A stretch of DNA of 64,000 nt, taken from the NCBI RefSeq assembly GCF_900104725.1, contig NZ_LT629758.1, positions 1,364,001 to 1,428,000 of the forward strand, given 5' to 3'. Every line of letters starts with the position of its first letter. Position 1 is the stretch's first letter. The notes beneath the pieces are model-generated. The model saw nothing but the letters and a program-made list of their open reading frames with translations, was not told the DNA's origin and did no database searches. The DNA comes from Actinoplanes derwentensis (GTDB lineage Bacteria; Actinomycetota; Actinomycetes; Mycobacteriales; Micromonosporaceae). Made by a program: the position numbers and the translations under genes. This document shows, in pieces, positions 34,301-42,550 of the stretch.

Positions 34301-34510
34301 GTTGCCGGGCATCGTGCCGAACGCCTGGTGCGCCAGGATCGTGGCGAGGTCGGCGTTGCCGTTCTGCCCGGGCGGCAGGATGTCGGAGCACTCGCCGAGG
34401 CAGTAGTCGTTGGTGGCGTACGCCGCCACGGCCGGCTGGGGGTCGGCCGTGGCGAGCGTCGCGGGGATGGCGAGGAGAAGGGCTAAGACCGGAGAAAGAC
34501 GTCGGCGCAT
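31352..34510 (-). CDS. Secreted penicillin acylase-family Ntn hydrolase with C-terminal discoidin (F5/8 C) domain
   Basis: A 1052-residue exported enzyme with a signal peptide of about 28 residues (LALLLAIPATLATADP). The alpha-chain region includes GIPHITGTTRAGTMFGAGYAGAQDRLFLMDLMRH. Self-cleavage to expose the beta-chain nucleophile is expected at GM/SNAAIVN, making S385 the N-terminal catalytic Ser. VFGPQTGYFAPQ follows, as in aculeacin and penicillin acylases. The last 130 residues are an F5/8 type C domain (NLASGKTVTASASE, IDGSMTTRWASDW, WIRVDLGA) that probably binds wall or polysaccharide sugar. Relatives cleave amides such as acyl-homoserine lactones or lipopeptide tails; substrate unknown. 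Confidence 0.9.
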   Translation of the reverse strand: MRRRLSPVLALLLAIPATLATADPQPAVAAYATNDYCLGECSDILPPGQNGNADLATILAHQAFGTMPGNASNQLAPYANLTYSYTGLTPQQINTFFNDASYGVAAADVASTKTPRSDVTIVRDKKLGIPHITGTTRAGTMFGAGYAGAQDRLFLMDLMRHVARGSLTGFAGGAEGNRDLEQSVWRNSPYTEADLQNQLTTLRNSGTRGAQLYDDVLQYLAGINLYIDDCMAARNCPGEYVLTGHLDSVTNVGGPVDFVPTDLIAVAGVIGGLFGGGGGTEMQSALVRIAARAKYGTTAGDQVWQQFRAQNDPEAVLTLHAGQSFPYGGGDPNASGVAMPDAGTATPEPLIYDRTGTAATGVTGTSAIADSLSTLTIDSAQRGMSNAAIVNAANSATGHPVAVFGPQTGYFAPQLLMLQELQGPGISSRGVAFSGLNLYTLLGRGPDYAWSATSSVQDITDTYAIRLCNADGSTPTTASTSYLYHGTCTAMETLSRTNAWAPTTADSTAAGSYRLTMLRTKYGLVTWRGKVGGTPVAFTGLRSTYGHEADSAIGFQMFNEPAQMGTPSAFMASAANIPFAFNWFYVNSTDTAMYTSGAEPIRPATADPNLPAWGDAAQEWTGLRPSSQHVQAVNQDYFVSWNNKQAAGYSASDGNFSFGSVHRGDLLDAPLKAGIAAGTKYDRASLLQIVQQAGLTDLRGKEVLPTLLRMIDTTAVTDATQAAALTKLRTWLAGGALRRETASGSKVYADADAIRIFDAWWPKLVQAQFAGGLGTGLYTSLVDTLQINESPSGGQTGQVSTLPHSANAAQGHKGSSFQYGWWGWVEKDLRAVLGDTVPNWSTKYCGGGTVSTCRSALLTSLSTAIAEPAATTYPADDHCAAGNPWCADAILQSPLGGITHPLISWQNRPTYQQVVSFPARRGDNLANLASGKTVTASASESGYPVANAIDGSMTTRWASDWSEGQWIRVDLGASTTVGRVRLFWESAYASGYKIETSANGTTWTPVAAVTGGNGGEDNVALTASTARYVRLTSVTRATQYGLSLFELEVYQH

Positions 34511-34584
34511 CGGGGTTCCCTTCGGGGTACGCCGGAAAGACGCGAAACTTTCTCAGGATGCTAAGACATCGAAGATTGTGAAGG

Positions 34585-35307
34585 CTAGGTTTCGTTCAGG
34601 AACCTGGCCGCTTCGACGATCGCGTGGTCGGTGAGCATCGGATCATGACGGGGGCCGATGTCCCGCATGAACGCGTGCTCGCCTCCGGTGTAGACGTGCA
34701 GTTCCAGATCGGTCAGACCCTCCGCGTACAGGCGCTGCAGGATCGCCAGCCGGGCGTCCGCCGGAACGTGCGGATCCTGACTACCGAAAACGATCATCAG
34801 GCGGCCCTGGATCTCACCGGCCCGCTGCAGCGAACCCGCGTCCGCGTCCTTACCGAGCGCCCCGTTGTGCAGTCCCGTCGGGTAGAAGCAGACGGTCGCC
34901 TCCACCCGGGAGTCGAACGCGGCCCGGAACGCCAGATGCCCGCCGATGCAGAACCCGGTCACGAAGATCCGGTCCACGTCGTCGCGATCGGACAGATGAT
35001 CCAGAACGGCCAGCCGGTCCGCGTCGAACTCGGCCGCACTGGTCGCCGCCGCCCCGGCCAGGCCCCGCTGCTTACCCGCGTCGTCGAACTCCAGCACCAC
35101 CCCGGAGAGCGGCCCGTGCGGGTAGATCTCCGGCACCGCCACCACGAAACCGGCGCTCGCCAGCCGGCGCGCGGTCCGCAGCGTCGACTCGGTGAGCTGA
35201 AAGATGTCGGTGTAGAGCAGCAGTCCCGGCCAGGTCCCGCTCTTGTCCGGCCGGATCACCACCGTCCGGATGTCGCCGACACGAACCTCGTCCTCAATCA
35301 ACTTCAT
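34585..35307 (-). CDS. Dienelactone hydrolase-family protein
   Basis: A 240-residue alpha/beta hydrolase. FVTGFCIGGHLAFRAA has the Cys nucleophile of dienelactone hydrolases, FGSQDPHVP the Asp, and TGGEHAFMRD the His. These cytosolic enzymes open lactones in aromatic catabolism, though many paralogues have other ester substrates. ATG 35307 gives MKLIEDEVRVGD. A GTG three codons upstream is also possible. Upstream, ACCGA-CCCAAA-TCGGT near 35322-35338 is a candidate operator. Confidence 0.88.
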   Translation of the reverse strand: MKLIEDEVRVGDIRTVVIRPDKSGTWPGLLLYTDIFQLTESTLRTARRLASAGFVVAVPEIYPHGPLSGVVLEFDDAGKQRGLAGAAATSAAEFDADRLAVLDHLSDRDDVDRIFVTGFCIGGHLAFRAAFDSRVEATVCFYPTGLHNGALGKDADAGSLQRAGEIQGRLMIVFGSQDPHVPADARLAILQRLYAEGLTDLELHVYTGGEHAFMRDIGPRHDPMLTDHAIVEAARFLNET

Positions 35308-35390
35308 GATCGACACAATACCGACCCAAATCGGTCAGTCGGTGTTCTGGCCCGTCAGTCGATTGGCGACAGTCGGCTACCGTCCGGGCC

Positions 35391-36080
35391 GTGCCGAGTA
35401 CCTTTCCCACGCATCCCGCCGCGATCCTGCCCCTGAAACTCTGGCGGCCCCGCTGGTTCGACGGGGTGGCCCTGGCCATCGGCGCCGCGTCACCCGACAT
35501 CGCGTACCTGGTCGACGGCAGTCACCTGCCCGTCTGGCCGCTGTCACACCAGTGGCACGGGCTGATCCTGTTCTGCCTGCCGGTGACCCTGCTCGGTTGC
35601 CTCCTGACCCGCCGGGCCGCCCCGGTCGTCGCCGCGCACCTCCCGGCCGGCGGCCCGTTCACCCTCCGGGACTACGGGGCACTGTCCGTTTCCGGTCACC
35701 GCTGGTGGATCACCGTCCTTTCGGCCCTGATCGGCGCGGCCAGTCACGTCCTGCTCGACGACCTGGAACAGGCCGTCCCGTTCCTGGAGATCCCGGCCCA
35801 CCTGGCCGGGCTGGCCGGCATGCTCGCGCTGGCCGCGGTGATCGGCCGGCGCCGCCTGATCCACCGCTGGCACGGCGAGGCACCCACTGTGCCCCGGCAG
35901 CCGGCCCGCTTCTGGTTCACGGCGGTCGCGGTGACATCGCCGCTGGTCGCGGTCATCCCGTTCCTCCCGGCCGCCTTCCTGCCACACACCACTGGGGTAC
36001 GCCTACTGGCAGCCCTCGCCCTGGGCCTCCTGGCCGGGGCGGCCGTGGCCCGGCCCCGCCGGGTACCGGCACTCGATTAG
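35391..36080 (+). CDS. DUF4184-family integral membrane protein
   Basis: A 229-residue membrane protein with about six helices. The N-terminus MPSTFPTHPAAILPLKLW and AIGAASPDIAYLVDG carry the His and Asp residues typical of DUF4184, a family of membrane proteins related to metal-dependent hydrolases of the YdjM/LexA-regulated type. The function is not established. GTG 35391 matches the family start. It may be co-transcribed with the SUKH-like gene that starts 10 bp after its stop. Confidence 0.85.
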   Translation: MPSTFPTHPAAILPLKLWRPRWFDGVALAIGAASPDIAYLVDGSHLPVWPLSHQWHGLILFCLPVTLLGCLLTRRAAPVVAAHLPAGGPFTLRDYGALSVSGHRWWITVLSALIGAASHVLLDDLEQAVPFLEIPAHLAGLAGMLALAAVIGRRRLIHRWHGEAPTVPRQPARFWFTAVAVTSPLVAVIPFLPAAFLPHTTGVRLLAALALGLLAGAAVARPRRVPALD

Positions 36081-36089
36081 TCTGAGTCG

Positions 36090-36659
36090 ATGGCTGAGAT
36101 CACCGGGACGGCACTGGGCGAGGAAGCGGGACGTCGTCTCGCCCGGACACGACAGGACGTCCAGCCCGGCCTGACCGAGTCCGAACTGGATCGGGTCGAG
36201 CAGACGTTCGGCTTCACGTTCGCCGACGACCATCGTGCATTTCTTCACATCGCCCTGCCGGTGGGCGACCGGAAATGGCCGGACTGGCGCGCCGGCGACC
36301 CCGCCGACCTGCGCGCGAAGCTCGACCTGCCGGTCGACGGCGTCCTCTTCGACGTGGAACACAACAGGTACTGGCATCCCGGCTGGGGTTCACGCCCACC
36401 CACAGCCGCAGCGGCCGTCGAGTCCGCCCGCGAGCATCTCGCGACGGTGCCGGTGATGGTCCCGGTCTACGGCCACCGCTTCCTGCCGGCCGGCCGTGGC
36501 ACCTCGGGTCACCCGGTCCTGTCCATCCACCAGACCGACGTCATCATCTACGGCACCGACCTCCTCGACTACCTCCACCAGGAGTTCGGCACCGACCCCA
36601 CCACCACCTCGACGAATCCCCAGGTGACCGTGCCGTTCTGGCGCGACCTGACCGGCTGA
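36090..36659 (+). CDS. SMI1/KNR4 (SUKH)-like protein
   Basis: A 189-residue soluble protein. Its opening (GLTESELDRVEQTFGFTFADDHRAFLHIALPVGD), central WHPGWG motif and GHPVLSIHQTDVIIYGTDL match the SUKH/SMI1-KNR4 fold. SUKH proteins often serve as immunity proteins against polymorphic toxins, but isolated ones like this also occur in actinobacteria without a toxin. No toxin gene is visible nearby, so an immunity role is not claimed. It starts at ATG 36090, 10 bp after the DUF4184 gene. Confidence 0.82.
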   Translation: MAEITGTALGEEAGRRLARTRQDVQPGLTESELDRVEQTFGFTFADDHRAFLHIALPVGDRKWPDWRAGDPADLRAKLDLPVDGVLFDVEHNRYWHPGWGSRPPTAAAAVESAREHLATVPVMVPVYGHRFLPAGRGTSGHPVLSIHQTDVIIYGTDLLDYLHQEFGTDPTTTSTNPQVTVPFWRDLTG

Positions 36660-36727
36660 CCGCGATCTCATGTCGGTGCCCCTCGGGGCGGTAGGTTGTG
36701 GCGGGGCCGCTCGGGTGGGAGACACGT

Positions 36728-39451
36728 GTGAGGTTCGAGGTTCTGGGGCCGGTGCGGGCCTGGCGTGACGGGCACGAGGTTCACCTGGGCAAGCCGCAAC
36801 ACCGGGCGCTGCTCGGGTTGCTGCTGGTGGCGGGCGGTCGGCCGGTGGCGATGGCCGAGCTGATCGACGTGCTGTGGGGTGACGAACCGCCGGGCACCGC
36901 GGTCAACGGCATCCACCGGATCGTCGGGATTCTGCGGCGGGTGCTGGAACCGGAACTCGCACCCCGGGAAGCGGGCCGCTGGCTGGCGCGGTCGGCCGGC
37001 GGCTACCGGATGGTGGTCACCGCCGACGAACTGGACCTGCTGCGGTTCCGGGCGCTGACCGGGCAGGCACCCGACATCGGCGGGTTCGTCGCGGCGCTGC
37101 GACTGTGGCAGGGGCCGGTGCTGGCCGGGTTCGCGTCCCGGATCCGGGAGCATCCGATGGTGGTGGCCCTGGACCGGGAATACCAGCAGGCCGCCAAGAA
37201 CGCCGCCGACCTGGCCCTGACCGCGGGCGCCGCCGACCAGGTGCTCGGGGTGCTGCGACAGGCCGCTGACCGGCATCCACTCGACGAGGCGCTGCAGGCC
37301 CGGGTGATGCTGCTGCTGACCGCGGCCGGGCGGCAGGCCGACGCCCTGGAGATGTACCGGCAGGTCACCCGGCGGCTCGCCGAGGATCTGGGCGTCGACC
37401 CGGGCGCCGAGCTACGGGCCGCGCACCAGCAGGTGCTGCAGCAGGAGACCGATGAGGCGGACCGCCCTGCGCAGTTACCGCGGGATCTCGCGGTGTTCGT
37501 CGGGCGGCAGGACGAACTGGCCGGAGTGTTGGCGTTGTACCGGCCGCCTACCGGCGCCTCGACTCCGGTGGTGATCAGCGCGATCGGTGGGATGGCCGGA
37601 ATCGGCAAGACCACCCTGGCCGTGCACTGGGCCCACCGCGTCGCCCACCAGTTCCCCGACGGGCAGCTCTACCTGAACCTGCGCGGCTTCGACCCGGCCG
37701 AACGCGTGATGGAACCCGGTGACGCGCTGACCCGGATGCTCGACGCGCTGGGCGTACCCGCGACGAAGGTTCCGGCCGGTCGCGAAGCCAAGGCCGCGCT
37801 GTTCCGCAGCCGGATGTGGGGCCGCCGGATGCTGGTCCTGCTCGACAACGCCCGCGACGAACAACAGGTCCGCGACCTGCTGCCGTCTTCACCCGGCTGC
37901 CTGGTGATCGTGACCAGCCGCAACAGCCTCGCCGGACTGGTCGCCGCCGAAGGTGCCGTCGCCGTCACCCTCGACGTGCTGGCCGCCCCGGACGCCCACG
38001 CCTTCCTGACCCGGCGACTCGGCCCGGCCCGGGTGCAGCGCGAATCGGACGCGGTCGATCAGATCATCGCTTTCTGCGCCGGCCTGCCGCTCGCCCTGGC
38101 GATCGTCGCGGCGAAAGCAGCCCTGCGCCCCCAACAGCCACTCGCCGGGGTGGCCGCCGCACTGCACGCGGCACGCGGACTCGACGCGCTCACCTCACCG
38201 GACGTCACGGTCAACGCGCGAGCCGTGTTCTCCTGGTCGTACGCCGCTCTCACCCCCGTCACCGCACGCGTCTTCCGGCTGCTCGCGGTCCATCCCGGCC
38301 CCGACGTGACACCGGAAGCCGCCGCGGCGGCCGCCGATGTCACCCCCGACCGGGCGCAGGCGGCACTCGACGAACTCGCCCACGGCAGCTTGATCACCGA
38401 ACACGCTCCGGGCCGCTATCAATCCCACGACCTACTGCGGGCGTACGCCACCGAACTGCTCGCCGACGACGAGGGAACCGACGCCCGGCAACGTCTGTTC
38501 GACCACTACCTGCATTCGGCGGTGGCGGCCAAACTCGCCGTCATGCCCTACGCGGTGCCGGTGACACTCGACACCCCCGCCGACGGTGCCCGGCCCCTGG
38601 CCCACGCCGAGCCGGACGCCGCGATGGCCTGGCTCCGGGCCGAACACTGGGTGCTGGTCGGTGCCGTCGAAGCCGCGTACCGGCAGGGACTCGACGACCA
38701 CGTGTGGCGGCTGACCTGGTCGATGTCCCCGCTGAACCAGCACGTGGACACCGAGATCCGGATGCTGGAGGTGGCGCTGGCGTCGGCGGAACGGCTCGGT
38801 GACCAGCTGGTGATCGCCCGGATCAGCAACGGCCTGGTCACCATGAGCCTGCGCGCCGACCGGGCGGACCAGGCCGAACGGTACGGGCTGCGCAGCCTGG
38901 AGATCGCGAGGAGCCTCGGCGACGTGGCCACCCAGTTCCGGGTCTACGTCGCCCTCTGCCAGGTCTACCAGGACCGGGAACAGATGGACCGGCTGCTGGA
39001 CGCCGGCCGGCAGGCGGTGGCACTGGCCCTGACGATGGGGGACATCACGGTGGAGTCCATCGCCCGGAGCGAACTGGCCGCGGCCTACGCCCTGGTCGGC
39101 GACTACCCGAAGTCCTCTGCGGAGAGCGCGCGGGTCCTGGCCATCGCCGAGGTCGAAGGAAACTCCGTCAGCTACGCCGCGATCCTCGACACTATCGGCT
39201 ACTGCCATCTGCGGCAGGGCGACCCGGCCACCGCACTCACCTACTTCCAGGACTCGCTGGCCGCCGCCCAGGCCATCGGGCACATCACCGGCGCGGAACC
39301 GCTGGTCCGCAACCACCTCGGCGACGCCCACCTGGCCGCCGGTGACGTGACCGCCGCCCGGGAGACCTGGGAACAGGCGCTGGAGATCGCCGACGAACTG
39401 GACGCGTCGACAGCCCGCAAGATCCGGGCCAAGTTGGTGGCCCTGAGATAG
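36728..39451 (+). CDS. AfsR/SARP-family regulator with BTAD, NB-ARC and TPR domains
   Basis: A 907-residue regulator. Residues 1-95 are the OmpR-like winged HTH of SARPs (MRFEVLGPVRAWRDGHEVHL), and about 95-245 the BTAD helical domain (LTAAGRQADALEMYRQVTRRLAEDLGVDPGAEL). About 285-600 is an NB-ARC ATPase with Walker A GMAGIGKTT, Walker B MLVLLDNARD and GLPLALAIVAA. The rest is TPR repeats. SARPs activate antibiotic clusters; here no biosynthetic cluster adjoins, only two hydrolase genes downstream that could be targets (inference). GTG 36728 gives the canonical family start. Confidence 0.93.
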   Translation: MRFEVLGPVRAWRDGHEVHLGKPQHRALLGLLLVAGGRPVAMAELIDVLWGDEPPGTAVNGIHRIVGILRRVLEPELAPREAGRWLARSAGGYRMVVTADELDLLRFRALTGQAPDIGGFVAALRLWQGPVLAGFASRIREHPMVVALDREYQQAAKNAADLALTAGAADQVLGVLRQAADRHPLDEALQARVMLLLTAAGRQADALEMYRQVTRRLAEDLGVDPGAELRAAHQQVLQQETDEADRPAQLPRDLAVFVGRQDELAGVLALYRPPTGASTPVVISAIGGMAGIGKTTLAVHWAHRVAHQFPDGQLYLNLRGFDPAERVMEPGDALTRMLDALGVPATKVPAGREAKAALFRSRMWGRRMLVLLDNARDEQQVRDLLPSSPGCLVIVTSRNSLAGLVAAEGAVAVTLDVLAAPDAHAFLTRRLGPARVQRESDAVDQIIAFCAGLPLALAIVAAKAALRPQQPLAGVAAALHAARGLDALTSPDVTVNARAVFSWSYAALTPVTARVFRLLAVHPGPDVTPEAAAAAADVTPDRAQAALDELAHGSLITEHAPGRYQSHDLLRAYATELLADDEGTDARQRLFDHYLHSAVAAKLAVMPYAVPVTLDTPADGARPLAHAEPDAAMAWLRAEHWVLVGAVEAAYRQGLDDHVWRLTWSMSPLNQHVDTEIRMLEVALASAERLGDQLVIARISNGLVTMSLRADRADQAERYGLRSLEIARSLGDVATQFRVYVALCQVYQDREQMDRLLDAGRQAVALALTMGDITVESIARSELAAAYALVGDYPKSSAESARVLAIAEVEGNSVSYAAILDTIGYCHLRQGDPATALTYFQDSLAAAQAIGHITGAEPLVRNHLGDAHLAAGDVTAARETWEQALEIADELDASTARKIRAKLVALR

Positions 39452-39487
39452 ACGCCCACTGTTTGTCCACAAGCTTCTTCCAAGCTC

Positions 39488-40285
39488 ATGGGCATGTCCA
39501 CACCAGTCATCTTCATCCACGGTCTGTGGTTGCACGCCTCTTCGTGGCAGCCCTGGATCGACCTGTTCGCCGACCGCGGCTACCACGCCGTCGCACCCGG
39601 CTGGCCCGGTGACGCCGAAACCGTCGCACAGACCCGCGCCAACCCCGACGCCCTCGCCGGCCACGGCATCGACGACGTCGTCGAACACTACGCCCGCATC
39701 ATCGAAGCCCTACCCACCAAACCCATCCTGATCGGCCACTCCTTCGGCGGCATGATCGCCCAGAAACTCCTCGGCCTCGACCTCGCCACCGCCGCCATCG
39801 CCATCGACGCCGCCCAGATCAAAGGCGTCCTCCCACTCCCACTGTCCACCCTGCGCTCCGGCTTCCCGGTCCTGAGCAACCCCGCCAACACCAACCGCGC
39901 GGTGTCCCTGACCAAGGAACAGTTCCGGTACGCCTTCGCCAACACCGTCACCGAACAGGAATCCACCGACCTGTACGACCGCTGGTCCATACCCGCACCC
40001 GGCAAACCCCTGTTCGAAGCCGCCGCCGCCAACTTCAACCCGCACTCCCCGGCGAAGGTCGACACCGCCAACGAATCCCGCGGCCCCCTGCTGCTGATCG
40101 CCGGCGGTAAGGACCACACCGTTCCGGAGGTGGTGGTCCGCTCGACTCTCAAGCAGTACCGCCACTCCCACGCCGTCACCGACATCATCGACTTCCCCGA
40201 CAAAGCCCACTCCCTGACCATCGACTCCGGCTGGCACGAAGTCGCCGAAACCACCCTGACCTGGCTGAAAGGGCAGAACCTCTGA
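39488..40285 (+). CDS. Alpha/beta hydrolase
   Basis: A 265-residue hydrolase. VIFIHGLWLHASSWQPW is the oxyanion region and LIGHSFGGMIAQ the nucleophile elbow (Ser). GGKDHTVPE supplies Asp, and DKAHSLTIDSGWHEVAE His. Relatives are putative esterases or non-haem peroxidase-like hydrolases. ATG 39488 or 39494 both fit. Its stop overlaps the start of the next hydrolase (TGATG at 40283-40287), so the two are translated together. It begins 36 bp after the SARP gene. Confidence 0.88.
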   Translation: MGMSTPVIFIHGLWLHASSWQPWIDLFADRGYHAVAPGWPGDAETVAQTRANPDALAGHGIDDVVEHYARIIEALPTKPILIGHSFGGMIAQKLLGLDLATAAIAIDAAQIKGVLPLPLSTLRSGFPVLSNPANTNRAVSLTKEQFRYAFANTVTEQESTDLYDRWSIPAPGKPLFEAAAANFNPHSPAKVDTANESRGPLLLIAGGKDHTVPEVVVRSTLKQYRHSHAVTDIIDFPDKAHSLTIDSGWHEVAETTLTWLKGQNL

Positions 40286-41286
40286 TGGCGCGGGTACGAA
40301 CATGGGCGCTGGCCGGTGCGGCCGCGGCCCTGATCGCGGGCGCGGCCTTCGTGGTCCCGGCCGTCGCCGGCTCCGGCGACAACGTGCTGTCCGGCTCGGG
40401 CAGCCAGGTGCCGTCCGGGCCCCGCGACCAGGTGCCGGCCGGTTTCACCGAGCAGAAGGTCCAGGTCGGTGAGGTAGGCATCAACTACGTCCGCGGCGGT
40501 GCCGGCCCGACGCTGGTGCTGCTGCACGGGTACCCGGAGACCTGGTACGAGTGGCACGAGATCATGCCCGCTCTGGCCGAGCGGTACACGGTGATCGCCC
40601 CCGACCTGCGCGGCGCCGGCAAGAGTGACGCCCCGGCCACCGGCTACGACAAGAAGACGATGGCCGCTGACATCCACGGCCTGCTCACGAAGCTCGACCT
40701 GACGAGCGGGATCCGTCTGGTCGGGCACGACATCGGCACCATGGTCGCCTACGCGTACGCCGTCGCCCATCCGGCCGAGGTCACGAAGTTGGTGCTCAGT
40801 GAGGCGCCGATCCCGGACGACAGCCTCCACTCGTTCCCGGCGCTGACGGCCGGCGGTCCCGGCGCCTGGCAGTTCGGGTTCTTCTCGCTCACCAACGGAC
40901 TGCCCGAGCAGACCGTTGACGGCCGCGAGGAACAGTGGGTGCAGGGCTTCACCGACCACCTCGAGGTGGTCAAGGACGGTGTCGGCCCCGAGGACGTCAA
41001 GGTCTTCGCCTCCTATCTGCAGGACGACGCCCACCTGAAGGCCAGCTTCGAGTGGTTCCGCGCCTTCCCAGCGGACATCACCGACAACGTCGTCAACAAG
41101 AAGACGCTGCTCCCGATGCCGGTCCTCGCGATCGGCGCCGACCACAGTCTCGGCGCCGCCGTCGAGACACAGGCCCGGCAGTACGCCACGAACGTCACCG
41201 GCGCCCTCATCGCCGGCTCCGGCCACTGGATCTACGAGGAACACCCGGAGGAGATGACCGAACGCCTCCTGACCTTCCTCGGCTAG
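40285..41286 (+). CDS. Exported alpha/beta hydrolase (epoxide hydrolase/dehalogenase-like)
   Basis: A 333-residue protein with an N-terminal signal or anchor (WALAGAAAALIAGAAFVVPAVAG), then the hydrolase fold: LHGYPETWYEWHEIMP, nucleophile Asp in LVGHDIGTMVAYAYA, and GSGHWIYEEHPEEM with the His. HDxG at the elbow marks the epoxide hydrolase/haloalkane dehalogenase branch. It overlaps the upstream hydrolase by one base. An export signal together with a cytosolic partner enzyme suggests different compartments for two related steps. Confidence 0.88.
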   Translation: MARVRTWALAGAAAALIAGAAFVVPAVAGSGDNVLSGSGSQVPSGPRDQVPAGFTEQKVQVGEVGINYVRGGAGPTLVLLHGYPETWYEWHEIMPALAERYTVIAPDLRGAGKSDAPATGYDKKTMAADIHGLLTKLDLTSGIRLVGHDIGTMVAYAYAVAHPAEVTKLVLSEAPIPDDSLHSFPALTAGGPGAWQFGFFSLTNGLPEQTVDGREEQWVQGFTDHLEVVKDGVGPEDVKVFASYLQDDAHLKASFEWFRAFPADITDNVVNKKTLLPMPVLAIGADHSLGAAVETQARQYATNVTGALIAGSGHWIYEEHPEEMTERLLTFLG

Positions 41287-41627
41287 CCACGACGGGACCC
41301 GGCCGGGGTCTCCAGCTCCCCGGCCCCGGTTCTGGTTCTGGCTCTCCAGCTCCAGCTCCGGCCGCGGCTTCGGCTCCGGTTCTCGGGTTCCGGGTTCGGC
41401 CTCGGTTTCGGCTCTTCGGCAGGACCGCCTGATCGGCTCGGGGAACCTCCGCGTGGTCTGACCCACGCGGAGGTGATCGGGGGACACCCGATCCGTCTCG
41501 GTGCTTTTGTGATGTGGGGAGTGGTAGCCGGTAACCGCCGCATTCGGCCCGGCGGTCGCGTTTCGGTCTTGCACCGGGACGCGGCCGCGGGGACGAGGCG
41601 GGGCTTTGCTGGAACGTACAAAAAGGG
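41287..41627. other. 341-bp spacer with low-complexity GGTTCTGG-like tract
   Basis: From 41320 to 41425 the plus strand is a run of GGTTCTGG/GGCTCTCC/GGCTTCGG-type motifs. Read on the minus strand it would encode alternating Glu-Pro-Lys-Pro-like text (EPEPKPRPELELESQNQNR), without a credible start or a normal gene around it. The composition resembles the Pro-rich gene at 53.2 kb. Otherwise no gene is seen. Confidence 0.6.
41445..41474. terminator. Strong hairpin between hydrolase operon and sigma-factor operon
   Basis: ACCTCCGCGTGG (41445-41456) pairs perfectly with CCACGCGGAGGT (41463-41474) around TCTGAC. It stands about 160 bp from each of the two convergent operons and could end transcription from both sides. 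Confidence 0.7.
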
Positions 41628-42548
41628 TCAAGTCTTCTGGGGTTTCAGTCCTATGTCGGAGACGGGGCCCAGGTGGCCCAACTTGTCAGGGTTGACCACT
41701 GAGCGGACGGTTTGGATGACGCCGTCGGCGAGCTCTAGGGACATCACCGCGGACACCCGGTTCTGGGGGTCGTGAAAGACCGCGCCGGGGCGGCCGTTGA
41801 CCCAGGCCAGGCGCATGGTCACGCCGACCTTCTCGAAGCGGCGGAACAGGCCGGCGAACAGACGCGCGACCTGCAGCCGCCCGGCTGGTGGCGTCGTGAC
41901 CGCCTGCGCCTTGCCGCCACTGTCGCCGATCATCACCACGTCGGGGGCCAGCAGGCCGAGCAGCGCCTCGATGTCACCACCGGCTGCCGCGGCGAAGAAG
42001 CGGTCGGCCAACTCGGCGGCCTCCGCCTGCCGCGCCGGGGCGCTGTGCGGCGTGACACCGGAGGCGGTGACCCGCTGACGGGACCGGGCGAAGATCTGGC
42101 GGCAGTTCGCCTCCGACTTGCCGACCAGGCCCGCCACCTCGGGATAGCCGTAACCGAACACCTCACGCAGCATGAACACCGCCCGCTCGACCGGCGACAG
42201 CGACTCCAGCATCACCAGGAACGCCATCGACAGCGAATCGGCCAGCTCCACATGCTCGGCCGGGCCCGGCTCACCGACCGGGACCACGATCGGCTCGGGC
42301 AGCCAGGCTCCCACATAGGTCTCCCGCCGCACCCGGGCCGACCCCAGATGGTTGATGCCGAGCCGGGTCACCGTCGTCGTCAGGTAGGCCTTCACATTCT
42401 CGACCACGGTGCCCGCCCGCCGGGCCTTGACCAGACCGAGCATCGCGTCCTGCACGATGTCCTCGGCATCACCGGCCGAACCGGTCATCCCGTAGGCGAT
42501 GGAGAACAGCAGCGGCCGATAACCGGCCGCCACCGTCTCGTCGGGCAT
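41628..42548 (-). CDS. SigJ-like ECF sigma factor (ECF41 type, with SnoaL-like C-terminus)
   Basis: A 306-residue ECF sigma factor. Region 2 is YRPLLFSIAYGMTGSAGDAEDIVQDAML, and region 4 is LSPVERAVFMLREVFGYGYPEVAGLVGKSEANCRQIFARSR. The extra SnoaL_2-like C-terminal domain is typical of ECF41/SigJ (ADRFFAAAAGGDIEALLGLLAPDVVM; NPDKLGHL ending). In ECF41 factors this tail tunes activity in place of an anti-sigma factor. The gene starts 2 bp after the AhpD-like gene, the conserved partner of ECF41 factors. Confidence 0.92.
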   Translation of the reverse strand: MPDETVAAGYRPLLFSIAYGMTGSAGDAEDIVQDAMLGLVKARRAGTVVENVKAYLTTTVTRLGINHLGSARVRRETYVGAWLPEPIVVPVGEPGPAEHVELADSLSMAFLVMLESLSPVERAVFMLREVFGYGYPEVAGLVGKSEANCRQIFARSRQRVTASGVTPHSAPARQAEAAELADRFFAAAAGGDIEALLGLLAPDVVMIGDSGGKAQAVTTPPAGRLQVARLFAGLFRRFEKVGVTMRLAWVNGRPGAVFHDPQNRVSAVMSLELADGVIQTVRSVVNPDKLGHLGPVSDIGLKPQKT

Positions 42549-42550
42549 CG

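Noticed and set aside
36090..36659. Toxin-immunity pair based on the SUKH-like protein
   Set aside because: No toxin or secretion-linked gene lies beside it. A SUKH fold alone is not evidence of immunity.
39688..41631. Long minus-strand open frame over the two hydrolases
   Set aside because: It is antisense to two clear alpha/beta hydrolases, with no recognisable domain and no start signal.
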